Assembly: GCF_021245735.1 (NCBI RefSeq)
Contig: NZ_JAJISB010000006.1
Location: 62,001-126,000, forward strand
From: Brevibacillus daliensis
GTDB taxonomy: Bacteria; Bacillota; Bacilli; Brevibacillales; Brevibacillaceae
Length of the DNA stretch: 64,000 bases
Reading direction: 5' to 3'
A program made the translations under genes and the position numbers. Of this stretch, positions 45,251 to 54,158 are shown in pieces (within the stretch, counting starts at the first letter, position 1; every line of letters starts with the position of its first letter). The notes beneath the pieces were generated by a model that did not search any database, was not told the DNA's origin, and saw only the letters and a list, made by a program, of their open reading frames with translations.

Positions 45251-45416
45251 TCAATTAGAAACCGTTAGGTTTCCGTACTTAGGAATTTCGTCACTTTAGT
45301 GATGAGAGGTTCATTCCTTCCCTTACTTCCTGTACAATATGAATAAACCCGAAAAGGAAAAAATCTTCCATTCACCTCATGTAAAAAGGCGAAAAACAAC
45401 GATAAGGATGATTCGA

Positions 45417-47351
45417 TTGAATATAGTAACAGCTGAACAAATAAGCAAAAGTTACGGAGAAAAAGTGCTTTTTGATAACATTTCCTTTTATATTACGGAG
45501 CAACAGCGTATCGGCTTAATTGGTGTTAATGGCACAGGGAAATCAACATTACTCCAAATATTAGCAGGAATTGAACATGCTGATAAGGGAGAAATCATTA
45601 CCTCCAACCATTTCAAGGTTGAGTACTTACCACAGAACCCACAGTTTGACAGTGAATCAAGCGTGTTGGAACAGGTGTTTTATGGTGACAGTCCCTTAAT
45701 GCAAGCCATGAGAAATTATGAAGTGGCGTTAGATGAGCTTCAGCTTGAACCTGAAAATACAGCGAAACAGAACAACTTGATAAAAGCGCAGCAACAGATG
45801 GATGCGACTGATGCGTGGGATGCAAGTACAATGGCTAAGCAGATTTTGACTAAGCTGGGTATAACGCAATTCTCTCAAAAAGTAGGAGAGCTATCTGGTG
45901 GACAGCGCAAACGAGTAGCAATGGCGCGAGCACTAATTCAACCTGCTGATCTACTTATTCTAGATGAGCCTACTAACCATATTGATAATGAAACAGTGGA
46001 ATGGCTGGAAGGGTTTCTAACTTCTTGGAAAGGCGCGCTTTTGTTAGTAACGCATGATCGATATTTTCTTGATCGGGTTACAAACCGGATTTTTGAACTG
46101 GATAAAGGAAACCTTTACAGCTATGAAGGGAATTATGCGTCATTTTTAGAAAAAAAAGCTGCGCGTGAAGAGAATGAAGCAGCACAAGAGGATAAGCGTC
46201 AAAACCTTCTGCGAAGAGAGTTGGCGTGGTTAAGACGTGGAGCCAAAGCACGAACGACAAAACAAAAAGCACGTGTACAACGAGCGGAAGAGCTGAGAGA
46301 TAAAAAAGTAGTAAGAGACGCAGATAAATTGGATATCGCTCTTGGTGCAAGTCGTTTGGGCAAAAAGGTAATTGAAATGGAACACGTCAGTAAATCTTTT
46401 GGAGAACGCCAATTAATTAACGATTTCACATATATTGTTGTACCTTCTGATCGCATAGGAATTATTGGTCCAAACGGTAGCGGGAAATCCACACTACTTA
46501 ATATGTTGGCGGGCAGATTGCAACCAGATGAAGGGCTGATTGCGACAGGAGAAACAGTTAAGGTTGCTTTTTATACACAGGAACATGTAGAAATGAACGA
46601 GAATATACGCGTAATCGAATACATTAAAGAGGTGGCAGAGCAGATAAAAACAGTTGATGGCTTTACCTTATCTGCCTCGCAGATGCTAGAAAGATTCTTG
46701 TTTACACCTGACCAGCAATGGACATTTATTTCCAAGCTCTCTGGTGGTGAACGACGCAGACTATACCTGCTTCGTACCTTGATGGGCGAACCAAACGTTC
46801 TATTTTTGGATGAGCCAACTAATGATCTGGATATTCAGACTCTTAGCATTCTTGAAGACTATCTAGAAAGCTTCCCTGGTGCTGTTATTACCGTATCCCA
46901 TGATCGATATTTCCTAGATCGTACAGTTGAGCATCTATTTGCTTTTGAAGGTGGAGGCAAGATCAGACACTACATGGGCAATTACACAGATTATCTGGAT
47001 GATCGCAAATTGGAAAAACAAGCAGAACAACGAGCAGAGAAAGCAAGAGAAGAAGAGCGAAAGAAAGAGCAAGCAAGTTCTCAGGATAATCGTGGTAACA
47101 AGCGAACCAAAAAGTTATCTTATAAAGACCAACGAGATTGGGATGAGCTGGAAGACAAAATCGCTGCGTGGGAACAACAGCTGGAAGAAATAAAAACAGC
47201 CATTGTCCAAGCAGGTAGTAATTTTGAACGTGTCCAAGAATTGTTTGAGATTGAACAGGCGATAACGCTTCAATTAGATCAGGGATTGGAACGTTGGACC
47301 GAGCTTTCACTACTGATAGAAGAGATTGAAGCAGCAAACAAAGAAAAATAA
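45417..47351 (+). CDS. ABC-F family ATPase (Uup/YfmR-like)
   Basis: This 644-aa soluble protein has two ABC domains: Walker A GVNGTGKST (about 37-45) and GPNGSGKST, signatures LSGGQRKR and LSGGERRR, and LDEPTNHID/LDEPTNDLD. It has the interdomain linker and a C-terminal coiled coil (about 560-640). ABC-F proteins act on ribosomes; the Uup/YfmR group helps translation elongation at difficult sequences. The TTG at 45417 was chosen (AAGGATG just upstream; MNIVTAEQ is the normal start); the frame is open from 45339. Its promoter probably lies in the IS right end. Confidence 0.93.
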   Translation: MNIVTAEQISKSYGEKVLFDNISFYITEQQRIGLIGVNGTGKSTLLQILAGIEHADKGEIITSNHFKVEYLPQNPQFDSESSVLEQVFYGDSPLMQAMRNYEVALDELQLEPENTAKQNNLIKAQQQMDATDAWDASTMAKQILTKLGITQFSQKVGELSGGQRKRVAMARALIQPADLLILDEPTNHIDNETVEWLEGFLTSWKGALLLVTHDRYFLDRVTNRIFELDKGNLYSYEGNYASFLEKKAAREENEAAQEDKRQNLLRRELAWLRRGAKARTTKQKARVQRAEELRDKKVVRDADKLDIALGASRLGKKVIEMEHVSKSFGERQLINDFTYIVVPSDRIGIIGPNGSGKSTLLNMLAGRLQPDEGLIATGETVKVAFYTQEHVEMNENIRVIEYIKEVAEQIKTVDGFTLSASQMLERFLFTPDQQWTFISKLSGGERRRLYLLRTLMGEPNVLFLDEPTNDLDIQTLSILEDYLESFPGAVITVSHDRYFLDRTVEHLFAFEGGGKIRHYMGNYTDYLDDRKLEKQAEQRAEKAREEERKKEQASSQDNRGNKRTKKLSYKDQRDWDELEDKIAAWEQQLEEIKTAIVQAGSNFERVQELFEIEQAITLQLDQGLERWTELSLLIEEIEAANKEK

Positions 47352-47358
47352 TCATGTA

Positions 47359-47385
47359 AAGGGGCCAATGGTTGGCTCCTTTTTC
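47359..47385 (+). terminator. Intrinsic terminator of the ABC-F gene
   Basis: GGGGCCA and TGGCTCC form a 7-bp stem (one G-T) with a 5-nt loop and five T. Confidence 0.8.
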
Positions 47386-47466
47386 TGTGAAAAACGTCTC
47401 GACGTTTTTCATTAAATTGGATGTGACCGCTTGCGGTCCAACAAAACGGTCATGACCGTCTTGTTT
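47386..47466. repeat. Dispersed hairpin repeat B, copy 2 (inverted relative to copy 1)
   Basis: The reverse complement matches 30811-30893 almost base for base: a GAAAAACGTCTCGACGTTTTTC hairpin (palindromic core AACGTCTCGACGTT), GACCGC-TT-GCGGTC, and ACGGTCATGACCGT with one mismatch in its flanks. A changed base in the middle hairpin (T to G) extends the stem. Confidence 0.85.
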
Positions 47467-47493
47467 CCATCAAGTATCAAGGATAATTTGTAA

Positions 47494-47662
47494 ATAAGTA
47501 CGGTTTCCTCTAATGGTGTATTACATGCATTTGATCAGCGTGGAGAAAAACTCTGGGAGTATAACTTGAAACATAACTTTTATTTATACACTAGTAATTG
47601 GATTTAATGGAACAATCTATCTCACAACCACTAACGGTCTTTGTGTAGCAATTGGTCAATAA
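47494..47662 (+). pseudogene. Remnant of a PQQ/beta-propeller-type protein gene
   Basis: Two out-of-frame pieces encode TVSSNGVLHAFDQRGEKLWEY and NGTIYLTTTNGLCVAIGQ, both typical blades of PQQ-like propellers (DGxxYxxxxxGxLxAxxxxG). There is no start and there are frame breaks. The remaining sequence to 47904 holds a 20-bp perfect hairpin (47673-47721) and the next promoter. Confidence 0.55.
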
Positions 47663-47672
47663 TTATTTGGAA

Positions 47673-47721
47673 AACAACAAGGAAGGAACCGCCTTGCCAG
47701 AGCGGTTCCTTCCTTGTTGTT
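47673..47721. terminator. Very stable hairpin after the propeller remnant
   Basis: A perfect 20-bp stem (core GGAAGGAACCGC / GCGGTTCCTTCC) with a 9-nt loop flanked by A/T on both sides. Probably the old terminator of the decayed gene. Confidence 0.65.
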
Positions 47722-47823
47722 TACGCTAATTTGATTCATTCATTTCAGATATGGTTATGTATGAAATAAGTTTAAAATTGTAAGAAAATCGATTGTTTGG
47801 TAATAACTACTTGCTATAGAAGT

Positions 47824-47852
47824 TTGACCCTTAAAAGTAAAAATGATAGCAT
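47824..47852 (+). promoter_or_regulatory. Promoter of the FliF/YscJ-like small gene
   Basis: TTGACC (47824-47829) and TAGCAT (47847-47852) are separated by 17 bp. Confidence 0.45.
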
Positions 47853-47904
47853 GGGCTACTGTATAAGATAAAACTTATTTTGAAACAGGAAAGGAGAAAA
47901 ACAG

Positions 47905-48201
47905 ATGACAGCGACACAAAAAAGGATTGCAATGGCAGGTGCAATCGTATTAATTGGGATTGCAGCATTTTTCTTCTTCTACATGAAGGAAGGACAATTG
48001 CCTTTTACTGCTCAAGGTCCGATGGCTCCCTTATTCCTAAATGACTTGAATGCAACACAAATTGCAGAAGTAGAAGAGTTTCTTCAAAAGAAAGATGTAA
48101 AGTATGAATTACAGGAACATCAAGTGTTAGTTCCTGAAACAGAAGTTCTTGACACGCAAGTAGAATTAGGTAAAGCTGGTATTCCATCTTCTTCACGTTA
48201 A
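47905..48201 (+). CDS. Mini membrane protein with a FliF/YscJ-like ring-building domain
   Basis: This 98-aa protein has one membrane helix (about 8-27) followed by a domain aligning with the first periplasmic-type domain of FliF in this same window: PLFLNDLNATQIAEVEEFL versus NLYDQLSQKEVGVIREEL, and VLVPETEV...VELGKAGIP versus IQVPEVVA...VDLAAMGLP. It ends right after that domain. No flagellar gene is nearby. AAAGGAG lies 8 nt before the ATG. Function is unknown; a stand-alone ring-building-motif protein is an inference. Confidence 0.65.
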   Translation: MTATQKRIAMAGAIVLIGIAAFFFFYMKEGQLPFTAQGPMAPLFLNDLNATQIAEVEEFLQKKDVKYELQEHQVLVPETEVLDTQVELGKAGIPSSSR

Positions 48202-48221
48202 ATAGTAGATCATATCAAAAC

Positions 48222-48256
48222 GAGTGACTTCTTACGAGGAGTTGCTCTTTTTTTTG
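48222..48256 (+). terminator. Intrinsic terminator after the mini FliF-like gene
   Basis: GAGTGACTTCT and AGGAGTTGCTC form an imperfect stem with a TACG loop, followed by eight T. Confidence 0.8.
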
Positions 48257-48440
48257 CAAGAACATAAATTCCACTAGGAAAATTGCTCACTGTTTTGTAT
48301 GATAGGAAAAAAATATGCGTAAGAATAACTGTATAATGGGAATAAACAAGTAAGAAATATATTAAAGTATATATGAAATAATGACAGTATGAATGGGCAA
48401 ACAAATATCTCAGTAAAAATATGTTGGCAAAGGTGAGAAT

Positions 48441-49355
48441 ATGAATACCTATTGTACGTTTGTAGCAGAGGTACATCAATGTAAGGATGATTTGGTTTTC
48501 TTTACTCTTTATCATCAAATGATTCCCAATCAACATCTGGTTTTAATGAAACGGGACGTCATTTTGCCAGCTACTTACTTTTTGTTTCTAGTGGAAAAAG
48601 ACGTGTTACAAGTATCATCAGGAGGGAAACATGTTCCTGTAAAGCTGGATGTGGGTGACACTCTTGAAACAAGTACAGTTGCAGTGGGAATGAATATCAA
48701 ATCGCTAGGAATTTCCGTTATGTTTGACATGTGTTTTTCCCCGCAAACTTATAAATTGTGGCAGAAAATGGATGCTGTAATTGAAGATATTTCATTACCT
48801 GCTGATTTGTTTGAAGATTATGTGTATCGATTAGGAGCATTGAGTAGATTTAGGCATCTTGGCAGAATAGATGATCCACTTCTTGCTATCAAAATTGGTG
48901 AAAACGACATGATTGAATTCAAGCGAGATTTTTTGCACTCAAAGCATACCATCATTAAGTCAATCGTTGCTTTTGCAAATAGTAACAATGGCAATTTGTT
49001 TCTAGGAATCAGTGATGATTGTAGCATTATTGGAGTGAACGAGGAGCTAGAACATTACGGAGACCAGGACAAATACTTATTGGCGATTACACAATACATA
49101 CATGATAAAACAACTCCAATATTGAATCCGTTCCCAAAAATTACGTTAAAACAGGTTGGAGACAAGTATGTTGTTGTTATTTTTGTAGAAGTAGGAAATG
49201 AATTAATCTGTGGTAAAGATAAAAGCGGTGAAAAATATGTATCAATCCGTACCAATAATCGCTCCTTCATTGTAAAAGATCCGCATCAGATTGGTGAGAT
49301 TTATGTACAACGCAGATTAGGTAGCGATATAAGTCGACGACTCGGATTACTGTAA
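48441..49355 (+). CDS. AlbA_2 (Schlafen-type putative DNA-binding) domain protein
   Basis: This 304-aa protein has a C-terminal AlbA_2 domain (about 155-270) with MIEFKRDF, IIKSIVAFANSNNGNLFLGI and YVSIRTNNRSF, typical of the Schlafen AlbA_2 family. The N-terminal ~140 residues are a separate strand-rich region not recognised. AlbA_2 proteins are often linked to nucleic-acid binding or defence, but many are uncharacterised. AAAGGTG precedes the ATG. Confidence 0.78.
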   Translation: MNTYCTFVAEVHQCKDDLVFFTLYHQMIPNQHLVLMKRDVILPATYFLFLVEKDVLQVSSGGKHVPVKLDVGDTLETSTVAVGMNIKSLGISVMFDMCFSPQTYKLWQKMDAVIEDISLPADLFEDYVYRLGALSRFRHLGRIDDPLLAIKIGENDMIEFKRDFLHSKHTIIKSIVAFANSNNGNLFLGISDDCSIIGVNEELEHYGDQDKYLLAITQYIHDKTTPILNPFPKITLKQVGDKYVVVIFVEVGNELICGKDKSGEKYVSIRTNNRSFIVKDPHQIGEIYVQRRLGSDISRRLGLL

Positions 49356-49396
49356 CGGTACATAAAAGGGATCAGAAACGAAAGGGGAGCATGCAC

Positions 49397-50452
49397 ATGA
49401 TGAAAAAATGGCATGTTTACTTTGTATCAGTTATGTGGACCTGTTTCGCCGCAACAGGTTGCCAAGCACCACTTGAGGAACAAAGTATTAAACAAGAGAT
49501 GAATATGACAGATAGGCTCCAGTATGTTGATAGAGTTTCCATATTAACTACCAGTGGACAAGAAATTCAAATTGATCCGATGCGCTTTCATCAGCTTGTA
49601 TTGGAAGGAAACTATAGAAAGCTATCCCCAACGCCGGAAAAATTATCTGAGGAAGAGATATTTTATCGATTAATCGCCTACGTTCCACAGGAAGCCCCAG
49701 TGGTTATGGAAGTGGGGCCAACTGGCTTTACATATGCGAATCAAACGTTTAGAGGAAGCGATGCAGAGGAGTTTTATCAACAGACTAAGGTGCAATTAGG
49801 GAATGCATTACTTCCGGATAATCCACCTATGTCTTTAGAAATGAAAGCAAACGATTTACCTGGACGTCCCTTCGCTAATTTACAAGGAAATAAACTGGAT
49901 GAAGCATGGGATACACTATCTCAGATTACATATACGAATGATGAATTCCGAGGGTTGTATCCATTATATCCTTCTTATCAGATCAGCTTCAGGCATAGAG
50001 ATGGGCAGATACAGTTTCAGGTTCTTAATCCTGGGTTGCTTAAGTGCATATTAGGAAAAGAGACATTATATTATCAAGCTTCTGATGAATTATATCCGTT
50101 TATTGAAGACTTGTTGCCTGTTAAAATGGATAGTAACAAGTGGCAAGCCTTATATGAAGCAGATGAATTAAAAGTTGTTCAGGTTGTAAATAAGTCAGAA
50201 GAAAAGGATAGTATATTGAAGGCGGACAACCAAAAAGACAAAAGTTCTATGCATCAGGTTGTTCGATTGCTACAAGGTTCATATTCTCAAACTGAAGTAA
50301 CAGAACAGGGACCTTCTTACCTGCGGTTACTTATTATAGAACAAGAAAATGTACACGAAGTGAAAGTTTGGAAGGACTATTTTGAGTGGAATGGACAGAT
50401 TTTTCGACATGTAAAGCTACAGGAAAAATTGGAAGTGTTGTTATTTTCATAA
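49397..50452 (+). CDS. Putative lipoprotein of unknown function
   Basis: This 351-aa protein has a signal peptide (MMKKWHVYFVSVMWTCFAAT) and lipobox ending at C22 (ATGC), then a Gln/Glu-rich mature part with no recognised domain. Lgt and lipoprotein signal peptidase would process it, placing it on the outer face of the membrane. The ATG at 49397 lies 7 nt after GGGGAG; the ATG at 49391 is too close. It follows the AlbA_2 gene by 41 nt. Confidence 0.75.
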   Translation: MMKKWHVYFVSVMWTCFAATGCQAPLEEQSIKQEMNMTDRLQYVDRVSILTTSGQEIQIDPMRFHQLVLEGNYRKLSPTPEKLSEEEIFYRLIAYVPQEAPVVMEVGPTGFTYANQTFRGSDAEEFYQQTKVQLGNALLPDNPPMSLEMKANDLPGRPFANLQGNKLDEAWDTLSQITYTNDEFRGLYPLYPSYQISFRHRDGQIQFQVLNPGLLKCILGKETLYYQASDELYPFIEDLLPVKMDSNKWQALYEADELKVVQVVNKSEEKDSILKADNQKDKSSMHQVVRLLQGSYSQTEVTEQGPSYLRLLIIEQENVHEVKVWKDYFEWNGQIFRHVKLQEKLEVLLFS

Positions 50453-50557
50453 GATCAAAATAGTGAAAATATGCTTTCTTATTAGCTTCCTGATGTTTTG
50501 GTTCAGTTTTTTCTAACAAAAAAATACTTAGTATATAAATGAGAGCATATCATTTAA

Positions 50558-50586
50558 GTGACAATTGCAGAATGTTGTCGTAAAAT
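50558..50586 (+). promoter_or_regulatory. Promoter of sucCD
   Basis: GTGACA (50558-50563) and TAAAAT (50581-50586) are separated by 17 bp. The start would be near 50593, upstream of two hairpins and about 120 nt before sucC. Confidence 0.55.
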
Positions 50587-50591
50587 GAATA

Positions 50592-50651
50592 CGTCACAAG
50601 ATTGTGACGGTTTTCAAAACAATGCCAGACCCTTCTTGTGGGCTGGTTTTT
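50592..50651 (+). terminator. Hairpin pair with intrinsic terminator in the sucC leader
   Basis: CGTCACAA-GA-TTGTGACG (8-bp stem, 50592-50609) is followed by CCAGACCC / GGGCTGG (7 pairs and a bulge, 50625-50646) and five T. It either ends the lipoprotein transcript or attenuates sucCD. Confidence 0.65.
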
Positions 50652-50715
50652 GGGCTGGCTATCATTAATCTTTTGCTCGTTATTATTGATTCAAACTGCC
50701 ATAGGAGGTTGCAGA

Positions 50716-51876
50716 ATGAACATTCATGAGTATCAAGGGAAAGAGATACTAAAGAAATACGGGGTAAAGGTACCGGAAGGCCGCGTTGCTTTTACTGTAG
50801 AAGAGGCTGTTAAAGCAGCAGAAGAGCTAGGAACAAAAGTAGTTGTTGTTAAAGCTCAAATCCATGCAGGTGGACGTGGTAAAGCTGGTGGGGTTAAAGT
50901 AGCGAAAAACATGGACGAAGTGCGTACATACGCAACTGATATCCTGGGTAAAGTACTTGTTACTCATCAGACTGGTCCAGAAGGAAAAGAAGTAAAACGC
51001 TTACTTATTGAACAAGGCTGCGACATCAAAAAGGAATACTACATTGGTGTTGTTGTAGACCGCGCTACGGATCGCGTCGTTTTGATGGGTTCTGAAGAAG
51101 GCGGAATGGACATTGAGGAAGTAGCTGAAAAGACTCCAGAAAAAATCTTCAAAGAAGTAGTAGATCCATTGGTAGGATTAACTCCTTTCCAAGCACGTCG
51201 TTTGGCGTATTCTATCAAAATCCCTAATGAATTGGTAAACAAAGCTGCCAAATTCATGATGAGCTTGTACCAAGCATTTGTGGACAAGGATTGCTCAATC
51301 GCTGAGATCAACCCTCTTGTTGTAACAGGTGATGGTGAAGTAATGGCTCTTGATGCGAAGTTGAACTTCGACAGCAATGCGCTATATCGTCATAAAGATA
51401 TTTTAGAATTGCGTGACTTGGATGAAGAGGATGAAAAAGAGATCGAAGCTTCCAAATTTGATCTTTCCTACATCGCTCTTGATGGTAACATCGGATGCAT
51501 GGTTAACGGAGCAGGTCTAGCCATGGCAACAATGGACATTATCAAATTCTACGGTGGAGATCCTGCCAACTTCCTAGATGTAGGGGGCGGAGCTACTGAG
51601 GAGAAAGTAACTGAAGCATTCAAGATTATCCTGTCTGATGAAAAGGTTAAAGGAATCTTTATCAATATCTTTGGTGGAATCATGAAGTGTGATATCATTG
51701 CCAGCGGTGTAGTTGCGGCTGCTAAACAAGTTAAGTTGGACAAACCACTAGTTGTACGCCTTGAGGGTACAAACGTTGATCTGGGTAAGAAAATTCTAAA
51801 AGAATCAGGTCTTGATATCGTAGCAGCAGATTCAATGGCGGATGGCGCTGAAAAGATCGTTGCTCTCGTAAAATAG
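50716..51876 (+). CDS. sucC: Succinyl-CoA synthetase beta subunit (ADP-forming)
   Basis: This 386-aa ATP-grasp protein begins [17 protein letters not shown], with [14 protein letters not shown] for nucleotide binding and a C-terminal CoA-ligase Rossmann part ([12 protein letters not shown]). With SucD it converts succinyl-CoA to succinate with ATP formation in the TCA cycle. The ATG at 50716 follows AGGAGG at 8 nt; the 26 extra residues of the longest frame are hydrophobic and read through the terminator. Confidence 0.97.
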   Translation: MNIHEYQGKEILKKYGVKVPEGRVAFTVEEAVKAAEELGTKVVVVKAQIHAGGRGKAGGVKVAKNMDEVRTYATDILGKVLVTHQTGPEGKEVKRLLIEQGCDIKKEYYIGVVVDRATDRVVLMGSEEGGMDIEEVAEKTPEKIFKEVVDPLVGLTPFQARRLAYSIKIPNELVNKAAKFMMSLYQAFVDKDCSIAEINPLVVTGDGEVMALDAKLNFDSNALYRHKDILELRDLDEEDEKEIEASKFDLSYIALDGNIGCMVNGAGLAMATMDIIKFYGGDPANFLDVGGGATEEKVTEAFKIILSDEKVKGIFINIFGGIMKCDIIASGVVAAAKQVKLDKPLVVRLEGTNVDLGKKILKESGLDIVAADSMADGAEKIVALVK

Positions 51877-51929
51877 TAGATTCGTTAGAGAGAAGCAAGA
51901 AGACGACAAAAAGGTGGGAATTATACGCG

Positions 51930-52832
51930 ATGAGTATTTTGATTAATAAAAATACGAAGGTCATTACGCAAGGGATTACAGGCGCGACAGGTTTATTCCA
52001 TACCCGCGGCGCTGTAGAATATGGTACGAACATGGTAGGCGGTGTTACACCAGGTAAGGGTGGCACAGAAGTAGACGGCATCCCTATTTTCAATACAGTT
52101 GTAGAAGCTGTAGAAAAAACAGGTGCTAACGTTTCTGTTGTATATGTACCACCAGCTTTTGCTGCTGATTCTATTATGGAGGCAGTAGATGCAGGACTGG
52201 ATTTGGTTATTTGTATCACAGAAGGTATCCCGGTTCTAGACATGGTAAAAGTGAAGCGCTACATGGAAGGTAAAAAGACTCGTCTGATCGGTCCTAACTG
52301 CCCAGGCGTTATCACTCCAGGTGAATGCAAAATAGGTATTATGCCTGGCTACATTCATTTACCAGGAAAAGTGGGTATCGTATCCCGCTCTGGTACCCTG
52401 ACATATGAAGCAGTACACCAAACTTCTACTCGTGGCATCGGTCAATCTACTGCTGTAGGTATTGGTGGAGACCCTGTTAACGGTACGAACTTTATCGAAG
52501 TTCTTCAATTGTTCAACGAAGATCCTAATACAGAAGCAGTAATTATGATCGGGGAAATCGGTGGTACAGCAGAAGAAGAAGCGGCTGAGTGGATCAAAGC
52601 GAACATGAAAAAACCTGTAGTAGGATTCATTGGTGGTCAAACAGCACCTCCAGGAAAACGTATGGGACATGCTGGTGCAATCATCTCAGGCGGAAAGGGT
52701 ACAGCTGCTGAAAAGATTGCCAAACTGGAAGAGTGTGGTGTTCGCGTAGCAAAAACCCCAGCAGTTATTGGAGAAACGTTAGTAGAATTGCTAAAAGAAA
52801 AAGGTATGCTAGAAAGCGTACTCTCGAAATAG
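51930..52832 (+). CDS. sucD: Succinyl-CoA synthetase alpha subunit
   Basis: This 300-aa protein has the CoA-binding start [19 protein letters not shown] and the phospho-histidine in [10 protein letters not shown] near residue 250. It forms the catalytic unit with SucC, 53 nt upstream. Confidence 0.97.
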   Translation: MSILINKNTKVITQGITGATGLFHTRGAVEYGTNMVGGVTPGKGGTEVDGIPIFNTVVEAVEKTGANVSVVYVPPAFAADSIMEAVDAGLDLVICITEGIPVLDMVKVKRYMEGKKTRLIGPNCPGVITPGECKIGIMPGYIHLPGKVGIVSRSGTLTYEAVHQTSTRGIGQSTAVGIGGDPVNGTNFIEVLQLFNEDPNTEAVIMIGEIGGTAEEEAAEWIKANMKKPVVGFIGGQTAPPGKRMGHAGAIISGGKGTAAEKIAKLEECGVRVAKTPAVIGETLVELLKEKGMLESVLSK

Positions 52833-52851
52833 TAAAGCCTTACTCTCTTAG

Positions 52852-52927
52852 CTAGCCAACAGGTGGGAATCTTTCTTTCTTCGAACAGAGGAGAGAAATC
52901 ATGCTCACGGGTTGGCTAGTATTTTTT
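52852..52927 (+). terminator. Long-loop terminator after sucD, leader-like
   Basis: CTAGCCAAC (52852-52860) and GTTGGCTAG (52911-52919) form a 9-bp stem, followed by TATTTTTT. Its loop holds a ribosome-binding-site-like GGAGAG and the start of a 17-codon ORF. AGGTGGGA after the left arm can instead pair with TCCCATCT at about 52934. Confidence 0.6.
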
Positions 52928-52954
52928 GTGCCTCCCATCTGTCTCTTTTTATAA
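52901..52954 (+). CDS. Possible 17-aa hydrophobic leader peptide
   Basis: ATG at 52901 with GGAGAG at 5 nt encodes MLTGWLVFFVPPICLFL. It overlaps the terminator stem and lies 31 nt before the dprA start region. Whether it is translated is unknown. Confidence 0.25.
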   Translation: MLTGWLVFFVPPICLFL

Positions 52955-52987
52955 TGAAGAAACAAGGTGGAAGGAGTGAAGAGAAAA

Positions 52988-54091
52988 ATGGGTAAGCGCT
53001 TACAAGAAAGAGATTATTTGTACTCATTAGTAAAAATCCCGGGAATAGGTCGTAAAAGTATCTGGAAGATATACGAGCAATTTGGAAGTTTTGAGACGCC
53101 ATTTAAGCATGGGAGAATTGAATGGGCAACAGAGAAAAAAAGCAGAGTGATTCCAATAGATGAAGAGCAGGTGTGGAACGATAAGCAAGAGGCAGAGGAG
53201 CGGGGGGTCAGTTTTTTTACGCTTTGGGATGACGTGTATCCTTCCTATTTGCGTGAGATACCTGATCCGCCGTTACTTCTATTCTACAAGGGAAACTTAT
53301 CGTGTTTGCAAAATCCCTCGATAAGTGTCGTAGGATCGCGAATTCCATCGACCTATGGAAAAAATGCCTGTCAGGTACTTACTGGAAAATTGGCAAGCAT
53401 GGGGATGACGATCGTTTCTGGATTTGCCAAAGGAATTGATACAGAAGCTCACCGTGCAGCTTTAAAAACAGAAGGAAGTACAATTGGAGTGTTTGGATCG
53501 GGGCTTGATCAGATTTATCCAGCTGAAAATAGGTTATTATATAGCCATATCCAAGAAAATGGACTTCTGCTTTCGGAATATGTACCATCCACTTTACCAC
53601 GTCCTGGTTTTTTTCCTGAACGAAACCGCATTATCAGTGGATTAAGTTGGGCGACTCTCGTGATTGAAGCCGCAATAAAAAGTGGATCATTAATCACAGC
53701 ACAGTTTGCTTTAGAGCAAGGCAGAGACGTATTTGCTGTTCCAGGTTCGATTTTTTCCATAAAAAGCGAAGGTACGAATAACCTGATTAAAGAAGGGGCA
53801 AAACTAGTAGTTTCGATAGAAGATATTCTGGAGGAACTTCCCGTCTATATGCGAAGTGTACTGAAAAAAAGTGAAGAGGGACATGCTGTTACTCTCTCAT
53901 TGGAAGAGAAATGTCTCTTTGATCTGTTCAGTGATGAATCCATGCACTTTGATGAATTATATCGACTAATGCCTGAAAAATGGAAAAAGGAACTGCCTAT
54001 ACTATTGCTTCAATTGATGGGAAAAGATATAATTGTGACCCTGCCAGGGAACTTATATGAACGAAAGCAAAGTGTAAGTGGAAATAAATAG
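52988..54091 (+). CDS. dprA: DNA processing protein DprA
   Basis: This 367-aa protein has an N-terminal HhH/SAM-like region (about 8-40, KIPGIGRKSIWKIY), the extended Rossmann core with GSRIPSTYG, SGFAKGIDTEAH and PGFFPERNRIISGLS, and a C-terminal winged domain (about 290-365). It loads RecA on incoming single-stranded DNA in transformation. The ATG at 52988 was chosen over the GTG at 52967, which would lie upstream of the AAGGAG site. topA follows. Confidence 0.95.
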   Translation: MGKRLQERDYLYSLVKIPGIGRKSIWKIYEQFGSFETPFKHGRIEWATEKKSRVIPIDEEQVWNDKQEAEERGVSFFTLWDDVYPSYLREIPDPPLLLFYKGNLSCLQNPSISVVGSRIPSTYGKNACQVLTGKLASMGMTIVSGFAKGIDTEAHRAALKTEGSTIGVFGSGLDQIYPAENRLLYSHIQENGLLLSEYVPSTLPRPGFFPERNRIISGLSWATLVIEAAIKSGSLITAQFALEQGRDVFAVPGSIFSIKSEGTNNLIKEGAKLVVSIEDILEELPVYMRSVLKKSEEGHAVTLSLEEKCLFDLFSDESMHFDELYRLMPEKWKKELPILLLQLMGKDIIVTLPGNLYERKQSVSGNK

Positions 54092-54158
54092 CAGTTTGAC
54101 AAATGAAATTGCATATTGAATAATAGGGGAGATTCAGATTGTTGGGGGGAGGAATAGA

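Larger units (their letters stand above)
44443..45318 (+). mobile_element. Decayed IS200/IS605-family element
   Basis: This contains three consecutive hairpins at the left (44472-44506; a perfect 20-bp stem at 44505-44546; 44548-44583), the C-terminus of a Y1 transposase (TnpA), a broken tnpB and a right end with a CGTCACTTTAGTGATG hairpin near 45287-45303. Both ends are estimated. It is not autonomous: tnpA lacks its catalytic part. Confidence 0.7.
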
